Below, piece by piece: positions 8,030 to 16,257 of a stretch of 35,913 nt of DNA. Position 1 is the first letter of the stretch. Each line of letters opens with the position of its first letter. Under the pieces are notes generated by a model, which was not told the DNA's origin, ran no database searches, and was given only the letters and a program-made list of their open reading frames with translations. Source of the DNA: an uncultured Verrucomicrobiota bacterium (GTDB taxonomy: Bacteria > Verrucomicrobiota > Verrucomicrobiia > Opitutales > Opitutaceae); the NCBI GenBank assembly GCA_913058185.1, contig CAJXQX010000038.1, forward strand, positions 1-35,913, read 5' to 3'. The position numbers were made by a program, and so were the translations under genes.

Positions 8030-8797
8030 GAGCGCCTTCACGCGAGGCGTGTATTCATTGAGATACTGCTCGTTGTGCTTATCACCACCGATCGTATTGG
8101 CGCTTTTCCAAACCGGCGGTTCCACGCCATTTTTCAAACAGAGCTCGATCGTTTCCATCACAAGCCAATTGATCGCAAAACACGCTAGCACGTTGCAGGT
8201 GCCTCCAACCTTCTGCGGATAATTATCGAGACTCATGAGCGTTTCGCCATGTGGCACGTGGTTGTCGATGATCACATCGGCAATCTCACCCAGGTTTTTC
8301 TGACAACTATGGCGAGCGACGAAATCGCGGGGTGTTGCTTCGGCGAAGGCGACCGAGGAAATTGCGATCACCTTACATCCGCGGCGCTTCGCCTCGAGGG
8401 CGGCATCGATCGAACACGCGTTGATCCCATAGGCGCTGGTAATCACGAGGAGATTGTCGGGACCGAGCTGATGCGCTTTCACGATCTTATCACCGATATT
8501 CTCCTGACGCTCCAGCATGGTGGATTTCTGACCACCGGCGGCGAGGGAGAGACTTGGTTCAAACATCGGGCTAATATTCGCTAAACCACCGGCTCGATAA
8601 AAGAACTCCTCGCTGCCCACATACGAATGACCGCCCACCCCATAAATATGGATCAGGCGATCCGCCTTAATCTGTTCATAAAACAACTGCGCGGCCTGAT
8701 TAACGGCATCCTGCTGCGTGTTTGTCATCGTAGTGAAACGCTCAGTCATGCCGTCACGGTAGCGTTTCGCAATATCACTGGGGGAAGTTTGATTCAT
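8027..8797 (-). CDS. SIS-domain sugar isomerase-like protein (UPF0309-like)
   Basis: A 256-residue cytosolic protein. The phosphosugar-binding SIS fold is visible as LIHIYGVGGHSYVGSEEFFYR (about 48-68), NLLVITSAYGINACSIDAALE (about 116-136) and GCKVIAISS, followed by a helical C-terminus (NVLACFAINWLVMETIELCL). The layout and length match the single-SIS UPF0309 group, which is annotated as putative sugar isomerases and is related to MurQ and GmhA only through the fold. I see no MurQ signature, so the substrate is unknown. It is transcribed alone, divergent from the large cytochrome gene at 9201, with a 403-bp gap that carries a 19-bp palindrome. Confidence 0.82.
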   Translation of the reverse strand: MNQTSPSDIAKRYRDGMTERFTTMTNTQQDAVNQAAQLFYEQIKADRLIHIYGVGGHSYVGSEEFFYRAGGLANISPMFEPSLSLAAGGQKSTMLERQENIGDKIVKAHQLGPDNLLVITSAYGINACSIDAALEAKRRGCKVIAISSVAFAEATPRDFVARHSCQKNLGEIADVIIDNHVPHGETLMSLDNYPQKVGGTCNVLACFAINWLVMETIELCLKNGVEPPVWKSANTIGGDKHNEQYLNEYTPRVKAL

Positions 8798-8998
8798 AAT
8801 AATAGCGTGGTTCAGGGGTGATAGAAATTAAGCGGAAAGGAGACGAGCAATCAAATATACCGGCGCTTGTTGGATTTTTCGAGCAGGACGCGCGGAGCTT
8901 GATATTTCAGGAGGGATTGAAGCCCGCCTTCCTCTTCGCAACGCTCACCCACAAACCAAGCGAACAAGGTGCAGCAGACCCACCACTGACCGCCGAGT

Positions 8999-9017
8999 AG
9001 TTTAGATTTACTAAACT
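8999..9017. promoter_or_regulatory. Operator-like palindrome in the divergent SIS/cytochrome gap
   Basis: AGTTTAG ATTTA CTAAACT: perfect 7-bp arms with a 5-nt centre, 202 bp from the SIS start and 184 bp from the cytochrome start. It is the only marked symmetry in the 8798-9200 gap, which otherwise holds no gene that I can support. It could serve one or both promoters. Confidence 0.4.
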
Positions 9018-9200
9018 TGCCCCCCATTGGAGTTCGCCGCCACTCAGCGCGGCTGTACTCAGACGTTGATCGTGCTGCGGTTATACCCGCTTAAAAACCT
9101 TACAACTTTGGTTTAACCCTGTTCACCTCTCCTCCCCACTTCTCTTCGCGCGCCGTGACATTGGCCCGGTGGAGCACGCTTTGCTTTCTAAGTTCTTAAT

Positions 9201-11819
9201 ATGAAATCCTTATTCACTAGCATTCTAATTCTAGCTACAGCGTCCCTGGCGAACGCCGCCGCTGCCGAGGCGACCCTCGTACCGGTCACCGACTTCCAAG
9301 TGCCCGATGATCTTGAGGTCACGGTCTGGGCGACGTCCCCGATGCTCTTCAATCCCACGAATATGGACACTGACGCTCAGGGTCGCATTTGGGTAGCGGA
9401 AGGGGTGAACTACCGGAAGACCACCTCACGTATTGCCGGCGACCGGATCGTCGTGCTCGAAGACACCAACCACGACGGAAAGGCCGATTCTGCGCATGTG
9501 TTCGTCCAAGATCCCGAACTGGTCGCTCCCCTCGGAATTAGTGTCTTCGATAATAAAATCGTCGTCGCCCAACCGCCCCACATATTGGTGTATACCGATG
9601 TCGACCGCGATCTCAAATTCGATCCCGCCATCGATACCCGCGAAGAACTCCTATCAGGTTTTAATGGCAAAAATCACGATCATTCCCTGCACGCCACCCT
9701 GTCAGGTCCCGATGGAAAATGGTATTTCAATCAAGGAAATTGCGGCGCCCAGATCACCGACAAAGACGGTCGCACATTCCAATCCGGAGGCCCCTATTAC
9801 CAAAAAGGCGGGGGAACGCCCGAGTGGTTCAATGATACGCGTTCCTATGCGGGCAAAGCCTCCGACGACGGCAATACCTATCACGGCGGGTTTGCGGGTC
9901 GCATGAATCCGGACGGATCGGCCGTCCAAATCGTGGGTCACGGTTTCCGCAACAGCTACGAGCTTTGCCTCTCCTCTTTCGGGGACATTTTCCAAAACGA
10001 CAACGATGACCCGCCCGCCTGCCGGAACACCTGGCTCATGGAAGGAGGTAATCTCGGTTTCTTCTCGAACGACGGCACGCGCACCTGGCAAGCGGATCGA
10101 CGCCCTGGACAACCAATTTCCATCGCTCACTGGCGTCAAGAGGACCCGGGCACACTCCCCGCCGGAGATATTTACGGTGCCGGATCACCGACTGGAATGG
10201 CCTTTTACGAACACGGAGCATTACCTAAGCAATACGAAGGGATGCTGCTCAGCGGCGAAGCTCGAGCCCGCATTATCCAACGCTACCATCCGAAACTTTC
10301 CGCCACCAACGCAGCGGTTGAACTCGGCCAACGGAGCAATCTGTTAACCTGCGACGAAAACAATCTTTTCCGACCTTCGGATATTATGGTGGGCGCAGAT
10401 GGAGCTCTGTATTTCGCCGACTGGTTCGACTCCGGGGTGGGAGGCCACAACGCTGGGGATACTGGTCACTCGGGAACGATCTATCGACTCGCTCCCAAAG
10501 GCTTCAAGCCAAGCCTACCCGACCCATCAACCGACCCGCTTGAAGACGCACTCACGCTGCTCAAGAGTCCCGCCACCAATGTTCGTTTCACCGGTTTCGA
10601 ACGTCTCAAGGAAGCAGGCGATCATTCCCTGCTAGCCGTCCGCAAAATCCTCGAAGGAAACAACTCCTGGCATGCCGCGCGAGCAGTATGGCTACTCCCG
10701 CATCTGGGTGAAGAAGGACTCGCTCTCTGCCGCGCGCGTCTATCGAACTCGGACCCCGAACAACGCCTACTGGCATTCCGAGCGCTTCGCAGCGTTGGGC
10801 ATGATGTCATCGCGATGGGGAAACAACTCGCGAACGACCCCAGCCCCGCCGTGCGGCGCGAATTAGCGGTGGCTTTGCGAGACCTGGATCCCAAGACAAA
10901 ATTACCTTTGGTAATCGAACTATTTTCACGGTATGACGGAGTCGATCGCCACTACCTCGAAGCCTGTGGCCTTGCCGCGGAGGACATAGAATCAACCGTC
11001 TGGGCCGCTCTCGCTTCAGGCGGTGACGAGGCCCCCACCGACTGGTCGCCCGCCAAAGTTCGAACCGCATGGCGACTCCAACCCGAAGCAGCTGTGCCTG
11101 ATTTGATTGCCCGCGCAAAATCCGATCGCCTATCGCCGGCCGATCGAAAACTAGCCATGGAGACACTGGCCTTTATTGGAAATAAACCGGCCGTGAACGC
11201 GATTGCCGACCTCGCGGCCAGCAAGGACGACCTCGGGCAGAACGCCACCTGGTGGCTACTCAATCGCGGCTTGGACGATTGGGCCGAATGCGGCACGCGA
11301 GCAATTTTGAAAGAACGCGGAATTTACGATCCGGAAACCATCGCGATTCAGTCCATAACGGTTCCTGAGCCTTCTAAAACGACCCTGCCCTCACCTAAGG
11401 AAATCGCAGCGCTGGACGGCGACCCGGTCTCCGGAGGACTCCAAGCCGCCCGTTGCATCATGTGCCACAATATTAACGGCAGAGGGGTCGACTACGGTCC
11501 AGCCCTTTCCGGTTGGGTTGCCAATCAGGGAGAAGAAGCTTTTTACGAAGCCGTAATTTTCCCATCGAAAAGCATCGCCCACGGATATACAGCATCCCAG
11601 ATCGAGCTTAAAGATGGAGGATTAATCGATGGACTCGTCTACGGCGAACGCGATCCCGTGCTCATCCAATCAACCGGCGGTATTCTGCAAATGGTTCCGA
11701 GGGATCGTATCAAAACGATCAAGAAGCGTAGAGAGACGTCCCTCATGTTTTCTGCCGACCAGCTAGGTTTCACCGGGCAGCAACTGGCCGACTTGGCCGC
11801 ATATATGAAATCCCAGTAG
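9201..11819 (+). CDS. PVC-type haem-binding CxxCH protein with HEAT-like repeats
   Basis: An 872-residue exported protein. A signal peptide covers about residues 1-22 (MKSLFTSILILATASLANA). Residues 30-430 form the membrane-bound-dehydrogenase/beta-propeller-like domain typical of PVC bacteria: VPDDLEVTVWATSPMLFNPT, GRIWVAEGVNYR, LEDTNHDGKAD, HGFRNSYELC, DIMVGADGALYFADWFDSG. Residues 440-720 are alpha-helical HEAT-like repeats (VRRELAVALRDLDPKTKLPL). The C-terminal cytochrome c domain has CIMCH (C752, C755, H756), GPALSGW and a final helix ending LADLAAYMKSQ. Proteins of this layout are thought to be periplasmic redox enzymes acting on carbohydrates, but the substrate is not established. Single-gene transcript, convergent with the CotH operon. 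Confidence 0.92.
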   Translation: MKSLFTSILILATASLANAAAAEATLVPVTDFQVPDDLEVTVWATSPMLFNPTNMDTDAQGRIWVAEGVNYRKTTSRIAGDRIVVLEDTNHDGKADSAHVFVQDPELVAPLGISVFDNKIVVAQPPHILVYTDVDRDLKFDPAIDTREELLSGFNGKNHDHSLHATLSGPDGKWYFNQGNCGAQITDKDGRTFQSGGPYYQKGGGTPEWFNDTRSYAGKASDDGNTYHGGFAGRMNPDGSAVQIVGHGFRNSYELCLSSFGDIFQNDNDDPPACRNTWLMEGGNLGFFSNDGTRTWQADRRPGQPISIAHWRQEDPGTLPAGDIYGAGSPTGMAFYEHGALPKQYEGMLLSGEARARIIQRYHPKLSATNAAVELGQRSNLLTCDENNLFRPSDIMVGADGALYFADWFDSGVGGHNAGDTGHSGTIYRLAPKGFKPSLPDPSTDPLEDALTLLKSPATNVRFTGFERLKEAGDHSLLAVRKILEGNNSWHAARAVWLLPHLGEEGLALCRARLSNSDPEQRLLAFRALRSVGHDVIAMGKQLANDPSPAVRRELAVALRDLDPKTKLPLVIELFSRYDGVDRHYLEACGLAAEDIESTVWAALASGGDEAPTDWSPAKVRTAWRLQPEAAVPDLIARAKSDRLSPADRKLAMETLAFIGNKPAVNAIADLAASKDDLGQNATWWLLNRGLDDWAECGTRAILKERGIYDPETIAIQSITVPEPSKTTLPSPKEIAALDGDPVSGGLQAARCIMCHNINGRGVDYGPALSGWVANQGEEAFYEAVIFPSKSIAHGYTASQIELKDGGLIDGLVYGERDPVLIQSTGGILQMVPRDRIKTIKKRRETSLMFSADQLGFTGQQLADLAAYMKSQ

Positions 11820-11953
11820 ATTTCGCCCTCCCTCCGGCCCGGAAACCACTCCTCAGCACTGCCACGTTACTCACTTAACACCGAGCGAAGCGATAGCTGA
11901 CACGACCCAGCAGGCACAGCTTCAATCGCGCAGAAAGAACGCATATATCCGGG

Positions 11954-11976
11954 GCGGAAGACCAGATCGCTTCCGC
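11954..11976 (-). terminator. Stem-loop after the CotH gene
   Basis: GCGGAAG, a 9-nt loop, CTTCCGC: a perfect 7-bp GC-rich stem 12 nt beyond the CotH stop on the minus strand. It has no U-run, so it is a candidate only. It may also serve the convergent gene ending at 11819. Confidence 0.45.
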
Positions 11977-11988
11977 TTGGAGCCATGC

Positions 11989-14292
11989 TCAACGGCTCAG
12001 TCGTTGGGCTGTCTTCACTTCTTCGTGCTCCAGCAGGAATGCCCGACGGCGTTCGAAGAACGCTCGCAGGCTATTCTCATCACTGCCGTCGACTCCGTCA
12101 TAGAATTCTTCCGTTAAATGCAGTTTGCGGGTGTCGGCTTTGATGTCTTCTTCGATCAGGGCCTGATAAAGCAAAATCCGAGGAGCATTCTTTTCCCAAT
12201 CCAGCCAATTTTCGGCGATGTCGCGCACATAGCTCAAGTAGCGGGCGCGTAGTTCCGGAACTGCGAGCAACTTCGAAGCAAGGGGGCGACTCTCGTCGTT
12301 CTCGAGGACCAACGGATCCAAGTCTATGCCGCCTCCGCTTGGTCTTCCGCCGGGAGCGCCCCCAGGACCACCACCCGCGCCACCTCTGCCTCTGAAACCA
12401 CCGGGGGCATTTGCACCACCAGTATTCCCCCGACCACGTCTCGGACCGGCCTGAGCCGTGGCGCCGCCGTTCTGTTCACGGATACCAATCAAAGTAGCGT
12501 TGATCCCTTCAGTCATCTGCCTGGTGGAGAGGGCACCCAACAGTTCCCCACCCCACTCCGTGAACCATGCGCCAAGACGGTTTTCCAAATCGGCGTGAGC
12601 CACCTGTCCATCCTCGTCGGCATCGACCGACGTGAATAGATCGCCACCGATAAATGCAATGGGAGAAAAGCCCGCTCGACCGCCCGGCGCCGGAGGTCCA
12701 CTCGATTCGGGCTGACGATCCACCAGTTTCGTCAGACCGGCGACGAATTGGTCGCGATCCAGCGTTGCGGTTTGGTCCACTCCGGCATCCAGAAACCAGG
12801 CGTCAGCCAGAGTTAAAAATTCGTCACGTTCGGCCTCTCCATCTTCGTTGCCATCTGCTTCAGCAATCAGGGCTGGAGCCACAAACGTCCCCGGTGAAAA
12901 ACCACCGGCGCCGGCTCTGCCTCTGCCCGTTTGTCCCCGGCCGCCACGCGCACCGCCCGGAGCTCCACCGCCCGGAGGTCCACCCCCGCCTCGGCCCACA
13001 GAAAAGGTCTCATTCGCATCGTAGGGCATAACGTGAAATTTTCCGTATGAATCCTGGTAGATACTGTAGTCACTCGCTCGAACCCAAAAGCCGTCGTTGT
13101 TTACAAGCACGTTGTCCAAGGCGAGAAACTTCAGCACGCCGTCCACATCAAGAATCGGAGCGAGCGCACTGGCCAGCAACTCCGTGGGTGTCTCGTTCAG
13201 CGTTTGGGAAAGCAACATGAGCCCCACCCAGCTTTTCGGGTCTTCTTTCGATTTCAGTTCGAAAATTTCGCGATACGGTTCGATTTCATCTCCGAGATAT
13301 GCGAGGCCGCCTTGTCCTGCTGGACTACCGGGCACTTTCCAACGGACGCCCTTCGGCGTGCCAAAAAAATCCTTGGTGAAATTCGAATCAAACTGCTGCA
13401 CGTTGGCGTAGACGCCCCAGCTCTCGCCATTGATCACCACTCGCATAAAATTCGCCTTGAAAGCGGGGATGTATTCCCGAGCGATTTCATAGTAGAGGAC
13501 GGAGCGGAGCATGGTCGCGTCTCCATTGGCATTCAGCAGGTTCATCGTGCTGTAGCCGCCGATTTTCTGTTTCGGATGCACCAAATCGAGGGTGATATTC
13601 AGCGGCCTCTTTCGACCACTCGCTATCGTCGAGTAGGAAGTATTTCCCCTAAATCGAATACCGACGTGACGCATCGTTTGGCCATCCACTTCAAGGTTCG
13701 CCGGCACATCGACATCGGTGTAGCGAAATGCCTCCAGCTGTTTCTCCCAATCGTCATTGTCAAATTCGAGGAACAAGGTTCGGAGCGAAAAGGGGTCATA
13801 CAGCGGCGCGTCAGGAAGCGAGGCTACATCCGCCGGAGCAACCTGGAGACCTGGTTCGGATTCGCCCTGTTCACCGCCGGAACCAGGCCCGCCACGACCA
13901 CGCCCGCCGGGACCACCGGGACCGCGACCGCCGCCTGCAGCACCCGCGTCGCTTTGGGTTTCTAAATGAACGAGTGCGGCCTTTCGCTCGGTCGCATTGA
14001 GCCAGCCATTTCGATCCTCGTCAAACTGCACGAGAACCTTAACGGGCTCGCGACTACGTCTCGGACGTCCTCCTACCCCACCCGGGCCTCCAGGGCCTCC
14101 GCCGCCGGGTCCACCTAAAGCCGCTTGGGCGCCAGGGCCGTTTGCGTTAGAGTCCGTCGGTGCGAACTCTTCATCAGATGAGGGTCCTAGTGTGATTATG
14201 ACCAAGACGCCCACGACCAATCCCACGGCCAGCACCCCAATAGTCAGGTCTACCAATGAAGAATGAGAGGGTTTCAATCGTGAACGTTTCAT
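11989..14292 (-). CDS. CotH-family protein kinase-like protein with EF-hands and Gly-rich linkers
   Basis: A 767-residue membrane-anchored protein. A short basic N-terminus precedes one helix (about 15-36), so the bulk should face the periplasm. The CotH domain spans about 165-430: LRTLFLEFDNDDWE, HVGIRFRGNTSYS, RPLNITLDL, MNLLNANGDATMLRS, VINGESWGVYANVQQFD and MPYDANETF (Mg-binding DxN-like, 425-427). A helical tail carries RARYLSYVRDIAENWL. Three EF-hand loops are visible: DEDRNGWLNATE (91-102), DGNEDGEAERDE (479-490) and DADEDGQVAHAD (557-568). Gly/Pro/Arg-rich low-complexity blocks lie near 56-80, 118-140, 432-465 and 640-675. CotH of Bacillus spores is an atypical protein kinase. Last gene of the DUF4956-VTC-CotH operon, 26 nt after VTC. 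Calcium dependence is inferred from the EF-hands. Confidence 0.9.
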   Translation of the reverse strand: MKRSRLKPSHSSLVDLTIGVLAVGLVVGVLVIITLGPSSDEEFAPTDSNANGPGAQAALGGPGGGGPGGPGGVGGRPRRSREPVKVLVQFDEDRNGWLNATERKAALVHLETQSDAGAAGGGRGPGGPGGRGRGGPGSGGEQGESEPGLQVAPADVASLPDAPLYDPFSLRTLFLEFDNDDWEKQLEAFRYTDVDVPANLEVDGQTMRHVGIRFRGNTSYSTIASGRKRPLNITLDLVHPKQKIGGYSTMNLLNANGDATMLRSVLYYEIAREYIPAFKANFMRVVINGESWGVYANVQQFDSNFTKDFFGTPKGVRWKVPGSPAGQGGLAYLGDEIEPYREIFELKSKEDPKSWVGLMLLSQTLNETPTELLASALAPILDVDGVLKFLALDNVLVNNDGFWVRASDYSIYQDSYGKFHVMPYDANETFSVGRGGGGPPGGGAPGGARGGRGQTGRGRAGAGGFSPGTFVAPALIAEADGNEDGEAERDEFLTLADAWFLDAGVDQTATLDRDQFVAGLTKLVDRQPESSGPPAPGGRAGFSPIAFIGGDLFTSVDADEDGQVAHADLENRLGAWFTEWGGELLGALSTRQMTEGINATLIGIREQNGGATAQAGPRRGRGNTGGANAPGGFRGRGGAGGGPGGAPGGRPSGGGIDLDPLVLENDESRPLASKLLAVPELRARYLSYVRDIAENWLDWEKNAPRILLYQALIEEDIKADTRKLHLTEEFYDGVDGSDENSLRAFFERRRAFLLEHEEVKTAQRLSR

Positions 14293-14318
14293 GACTTTTT
14301 AGAAATTTGGGTTTCTGG

Positions 14319-15032
14319 TCAGGCGCGACGAATAGCCTCAATCCCCAAGACGTATTTGGAGCAACGGGCGATGCGGCAGGGAAACCAGTTAGCGATATCA
14401 GCGGCGCAATCGCCGTCGGCTGGCGCATACTTGAGCTCAATAACTACGGCGTATTCTTCGGGTGCTGAGCTGACTAACGCAGTCGCAGTGCGGTCAGGAG
14501 CATAAAATGAGAGATCTGAATCCACGGTGAGGCGGACTCGGCCATCGCCGCTCAGAAAATAGTGGCGGTGATATCGATTGATGAGACTGGGTTGTCGATC
14601 GTCGAGACAGCGGGACAAGGGGTTCTCCGGGCCCAGTTTGCTCAGCATCGCCCGCAATTTCGGTTCGTCCAGTCCACCGTTAAGAGCCAACTCGGGCACC
14701 GCGCTCGAAAGTTTCCCGCTTAGGGTGCCTTGCTTGCGTTTCCGTTCGAACACCGGTTTCGAAATCGATCCGCGCAGATCCCCATACCAACGGATGCGGC
14801 TCTTACTTCTCGTGGCCAGTCCCGTGACGTGGTCGTGGTAATCCTCCAATCGCGGGGAATCGAGGTAGAGGTTATTCACCCAGCGAGGCGAATAAACCTC
14901 ATGAAATCCGGAGGGATGCTGGTGGATCAACGCCAACACTTCCGGATGAGCGTAGCCCACCGGGAGTAGCTTCCGCTCATAGCGAAGATCATCAGATGCC
15001 AAGTTCACAGCGAGGTCGCGGGGTGGGATCAA
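14319..15032 (-). CDS. VTC-domain polyphosphate polymerase-like protein
   Basis: A 237-residue soluble protein consisting of one VTC (CYTH-like tunnel) domain. In eukaryotic VTC4 this fold makes polyphosphate from ATP. Candidate tunnel residues are all present: RYERK (17-21), NNLYLDS (53-59), KSRIRWYG (77-84), FERKRKQG (95-102), NRYHRHYF (152-159), RLTVDSD (167-173), VIELKY (197-202) and CSKYVLGIEAI (224-234). The start is a TTG at 15032 that overlaps the upstream TGA, mimicking an ATGA overlap; no in-frame ATG exists before the first conserved block (a GTG at codon 9 is the alternative). It lies between DUF4956 and CotH, a grouping that I recall from other bacteria. Polymerase activity is by homology only. 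Confidence 0.87.
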   Translation of the reverse strand: MIPPRDLAVNLASDDLRYERKLLPVGYAHPEVLALIHQHPSGFHEVYSPRWVNNLYLDSPRLEDYHDHVTGLATRSKSRIRWYGDLRGSISKPVFERKRKQGTLSGKLSSAVPELALNGGLDEPKLRAMLSKLGPENPLSRCLDDRQPSLINRYHRHYFLSGDGRVRLTVDSDLSFYAPDRTATALVSSAPEEYAVVIELKYAPADGDCAADIANWFPCRIARCSKYVLGIEAIRRA

Positions 15033-15715
15033 TGGTTCAGACCGGCATCCTCAAGGCAGGTAATTTCGACCGATGGGCTGAGACTGCGCATGGTCTCACT
15101 AAAGGTCTCAATGCCTTGAGGGTCGACAAACCCGACTCGGAAGGAGGCTCGCATTAACTCAGGGCCATCATCAATTCGCTTCAAACTGGCCGTGGCCCCA
15201 ACGCTGGAGAGCGATTCCAAGATCTGCTTGGTCGTAAGTTTGGCTGGAGCCGGGCTATTTATCGTCAGAAACAGGTTTCCCGAATCAGTCTGGGGACGAG
15301 AAAGACTTCGCAGCGCAATGAGTCCGAGGATCAATACAAATGCCACCACGGTCACCAGCCCTTGTCCCGCTCCCATGCCCAAGCCAACGGAGATCGCGAG
15401 GAACAGGAATGCCAGTTCCTCGGGCTCTTTGATCGCCGCCCGGAATCGCACAATCGACAGCGCGCCGACCAAACCAAGCGACAAAGCGAGAGAGGATTTG
15501 ACGATGCTAATGATCAGCGCAGTGGTCACGGTCAGTAACAGAAAATTCCGCGCGAACTGACGCCGATTTGAAAGGGCGGTGCCGAACCTGACATAGGCCA
15601 AACCTAGAATCCACCCCAGGAGAGCGGCGGTGAGTAGGCTAAGGGCTAAGGTCGGCAGTGACTCGATGGTCACCGGGTTCCAGAACAATTCAGTGAAGCT
15701 ATTTTGCAGTTGCAT
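15029..15715 (-). CDS. DUF4956 family membrane protein
   Basis: A 228-residue integral membrane protein. Hydrophobic helices lie at about 19-42, 54-72, 74-90, 100-116 and 117-136; a soluble C-terminal domain follows (about 145-228). The family hallmark is the stretch SLALSLGLVGALSIVRFR followed by IKEPEELAFLF (about 73-105), with charged residues inside the membrane zone. No function has been assigned to DUF4956 to my knowledge. First gene of the operon with VTC and CotH, overlapping VTC by 4 nt. In yeast the VTC catalytic subunit works with membrane subunits, so DUF4956 may be the bacterial membrane partner for polyphosphate handling; that is inference. No clear promoter is seen upstream in 15716-15837. 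Confidence 0.85.
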   Translation of the reverse strand: MQLQNSFTELFWNPVTIESLPTLALSLLTAALLGWILGLAYVRFGTALSNRRQFARNFLLLTVTTALIISIVKSSLALSLGLVGALSIVRFRAAIKEPEELAFLFLAISVGLGMGAGQGLVTVVAFVLILGLIALRSLSRPQTDSGNLFLTINSPAPAKLTTKQILESLSSVGATASLKRIDDGPELMRASFRVGFVDPQGIETFSETMRSLSPSVEITCLEDAGLNH

Positions 15716-15837
15716 GGGTTTGGGGTGTTTTCGACTTACGGGTAGAAATTTGGGGGTTAATCGGACGGGCTTTCGCCGGCGGGTTCGGAGCCGTTCGTTG
15801 AACTAAGGCGGGGTTTCCCGTCAGAGTAGGACGCTGA

Positions 15838-16011
15838 AGGCGTGAAGAGGCTACCGAGAGCTTTGATTTTGTTGATAAGAACTTACAGGGTCGAATCTCT
15901 TCGGCGGCTTGGTACAGCAACGCTGGCGATGGGTTAGATCTAGCGGCCTATAGTGGAGAATTCAAAAAACACGTCATTGCGAAGTCAGTCGACGAAGTCT
16001 TTGGTGGTTAA
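15838..16011 (+). pseudogene. 57-codon open remnant without a start codon
   Basis: The 542-bp gap 15716-16257 holds this open frame on the plus strand, ending with TAA at 16009-16011. It is preceded in frame by TGA at 15835 and has no ATG, GTG or TTG start. The translation (EEATESFDFVDKN, then YSNAGDGLDLAAYSGEF, ending AKSVDEVFGG) reads like the C-terminus of a real protein, with normal residue use, but I do not recognise a family. Its third-position GC (about half) is lower than that of neighbouring genes. It may be the tail of a gene lost by deletion, or chance. The rest of the gap holds the palindrome at 16168-16227 and nothing else that I can support. Confidence 0.3.
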
Positions 16012-16167
16012 GTCCCCGTAAATACCTTCCGGGCCGGAGTCGGTTTCGAAAGCCTCTTCGACGGGACAATTTGATTATACAGCCCTGATGTTGGGCATTC
16101 CTCTTTCGTCAAGGGTTCCGCCATAGCCGAGACTACGACGGACGAGTTGAGCCAGACCCGCAGCATT

Positions 16168-16227
16168 GTCGGGTATAAAGCCCAACCCACATCTGCCCTC
16201 TCCGGTGGGTTGGGCTTCATGCCCGAC
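16168..16227. repeat. Palindromic intergenic element, family A
   Basis: Arms of 23 nt (16168-16190 and 16205-16227) pair at 21 of 23 positions around a 14-nt loop. The left arm starts GTCGGGTATAAAGCCC and the right arm ends GGGCTTCATGCCCGAC. It lies 31 bp past the ankyrin gene stop, so on the minus strand it can end the DUF1592-DUF1552-ankyrin transcript. It shares termini with the element at 1312-1406. Confidence 0.75.
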
Positions 16228-16257
16228 ATCCGGTTAGCGGGAATCCTACTCTACTGA

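Noticed and set aside
8818-9000. A 60-codon plus-strand frame in the SIS/cytochrome gap
   Set aside because: It begins with GTG, has no ribosome binding site, no motif and no coding bias.
15699-15920. A 73-codon minus-strand frame before DUF4956
   Set aside because: Arg/Pro/Thr-rich, no recognisable motif, and its 3' end overlaps the DUF4956 start in another frame.
16008-16229. A 73-codon minus-strand frame starting MSGMKPNPP
   Set aside because: Its start lies in the right arm of the palindromic element 16168-16227, so it is translation of a repeat.
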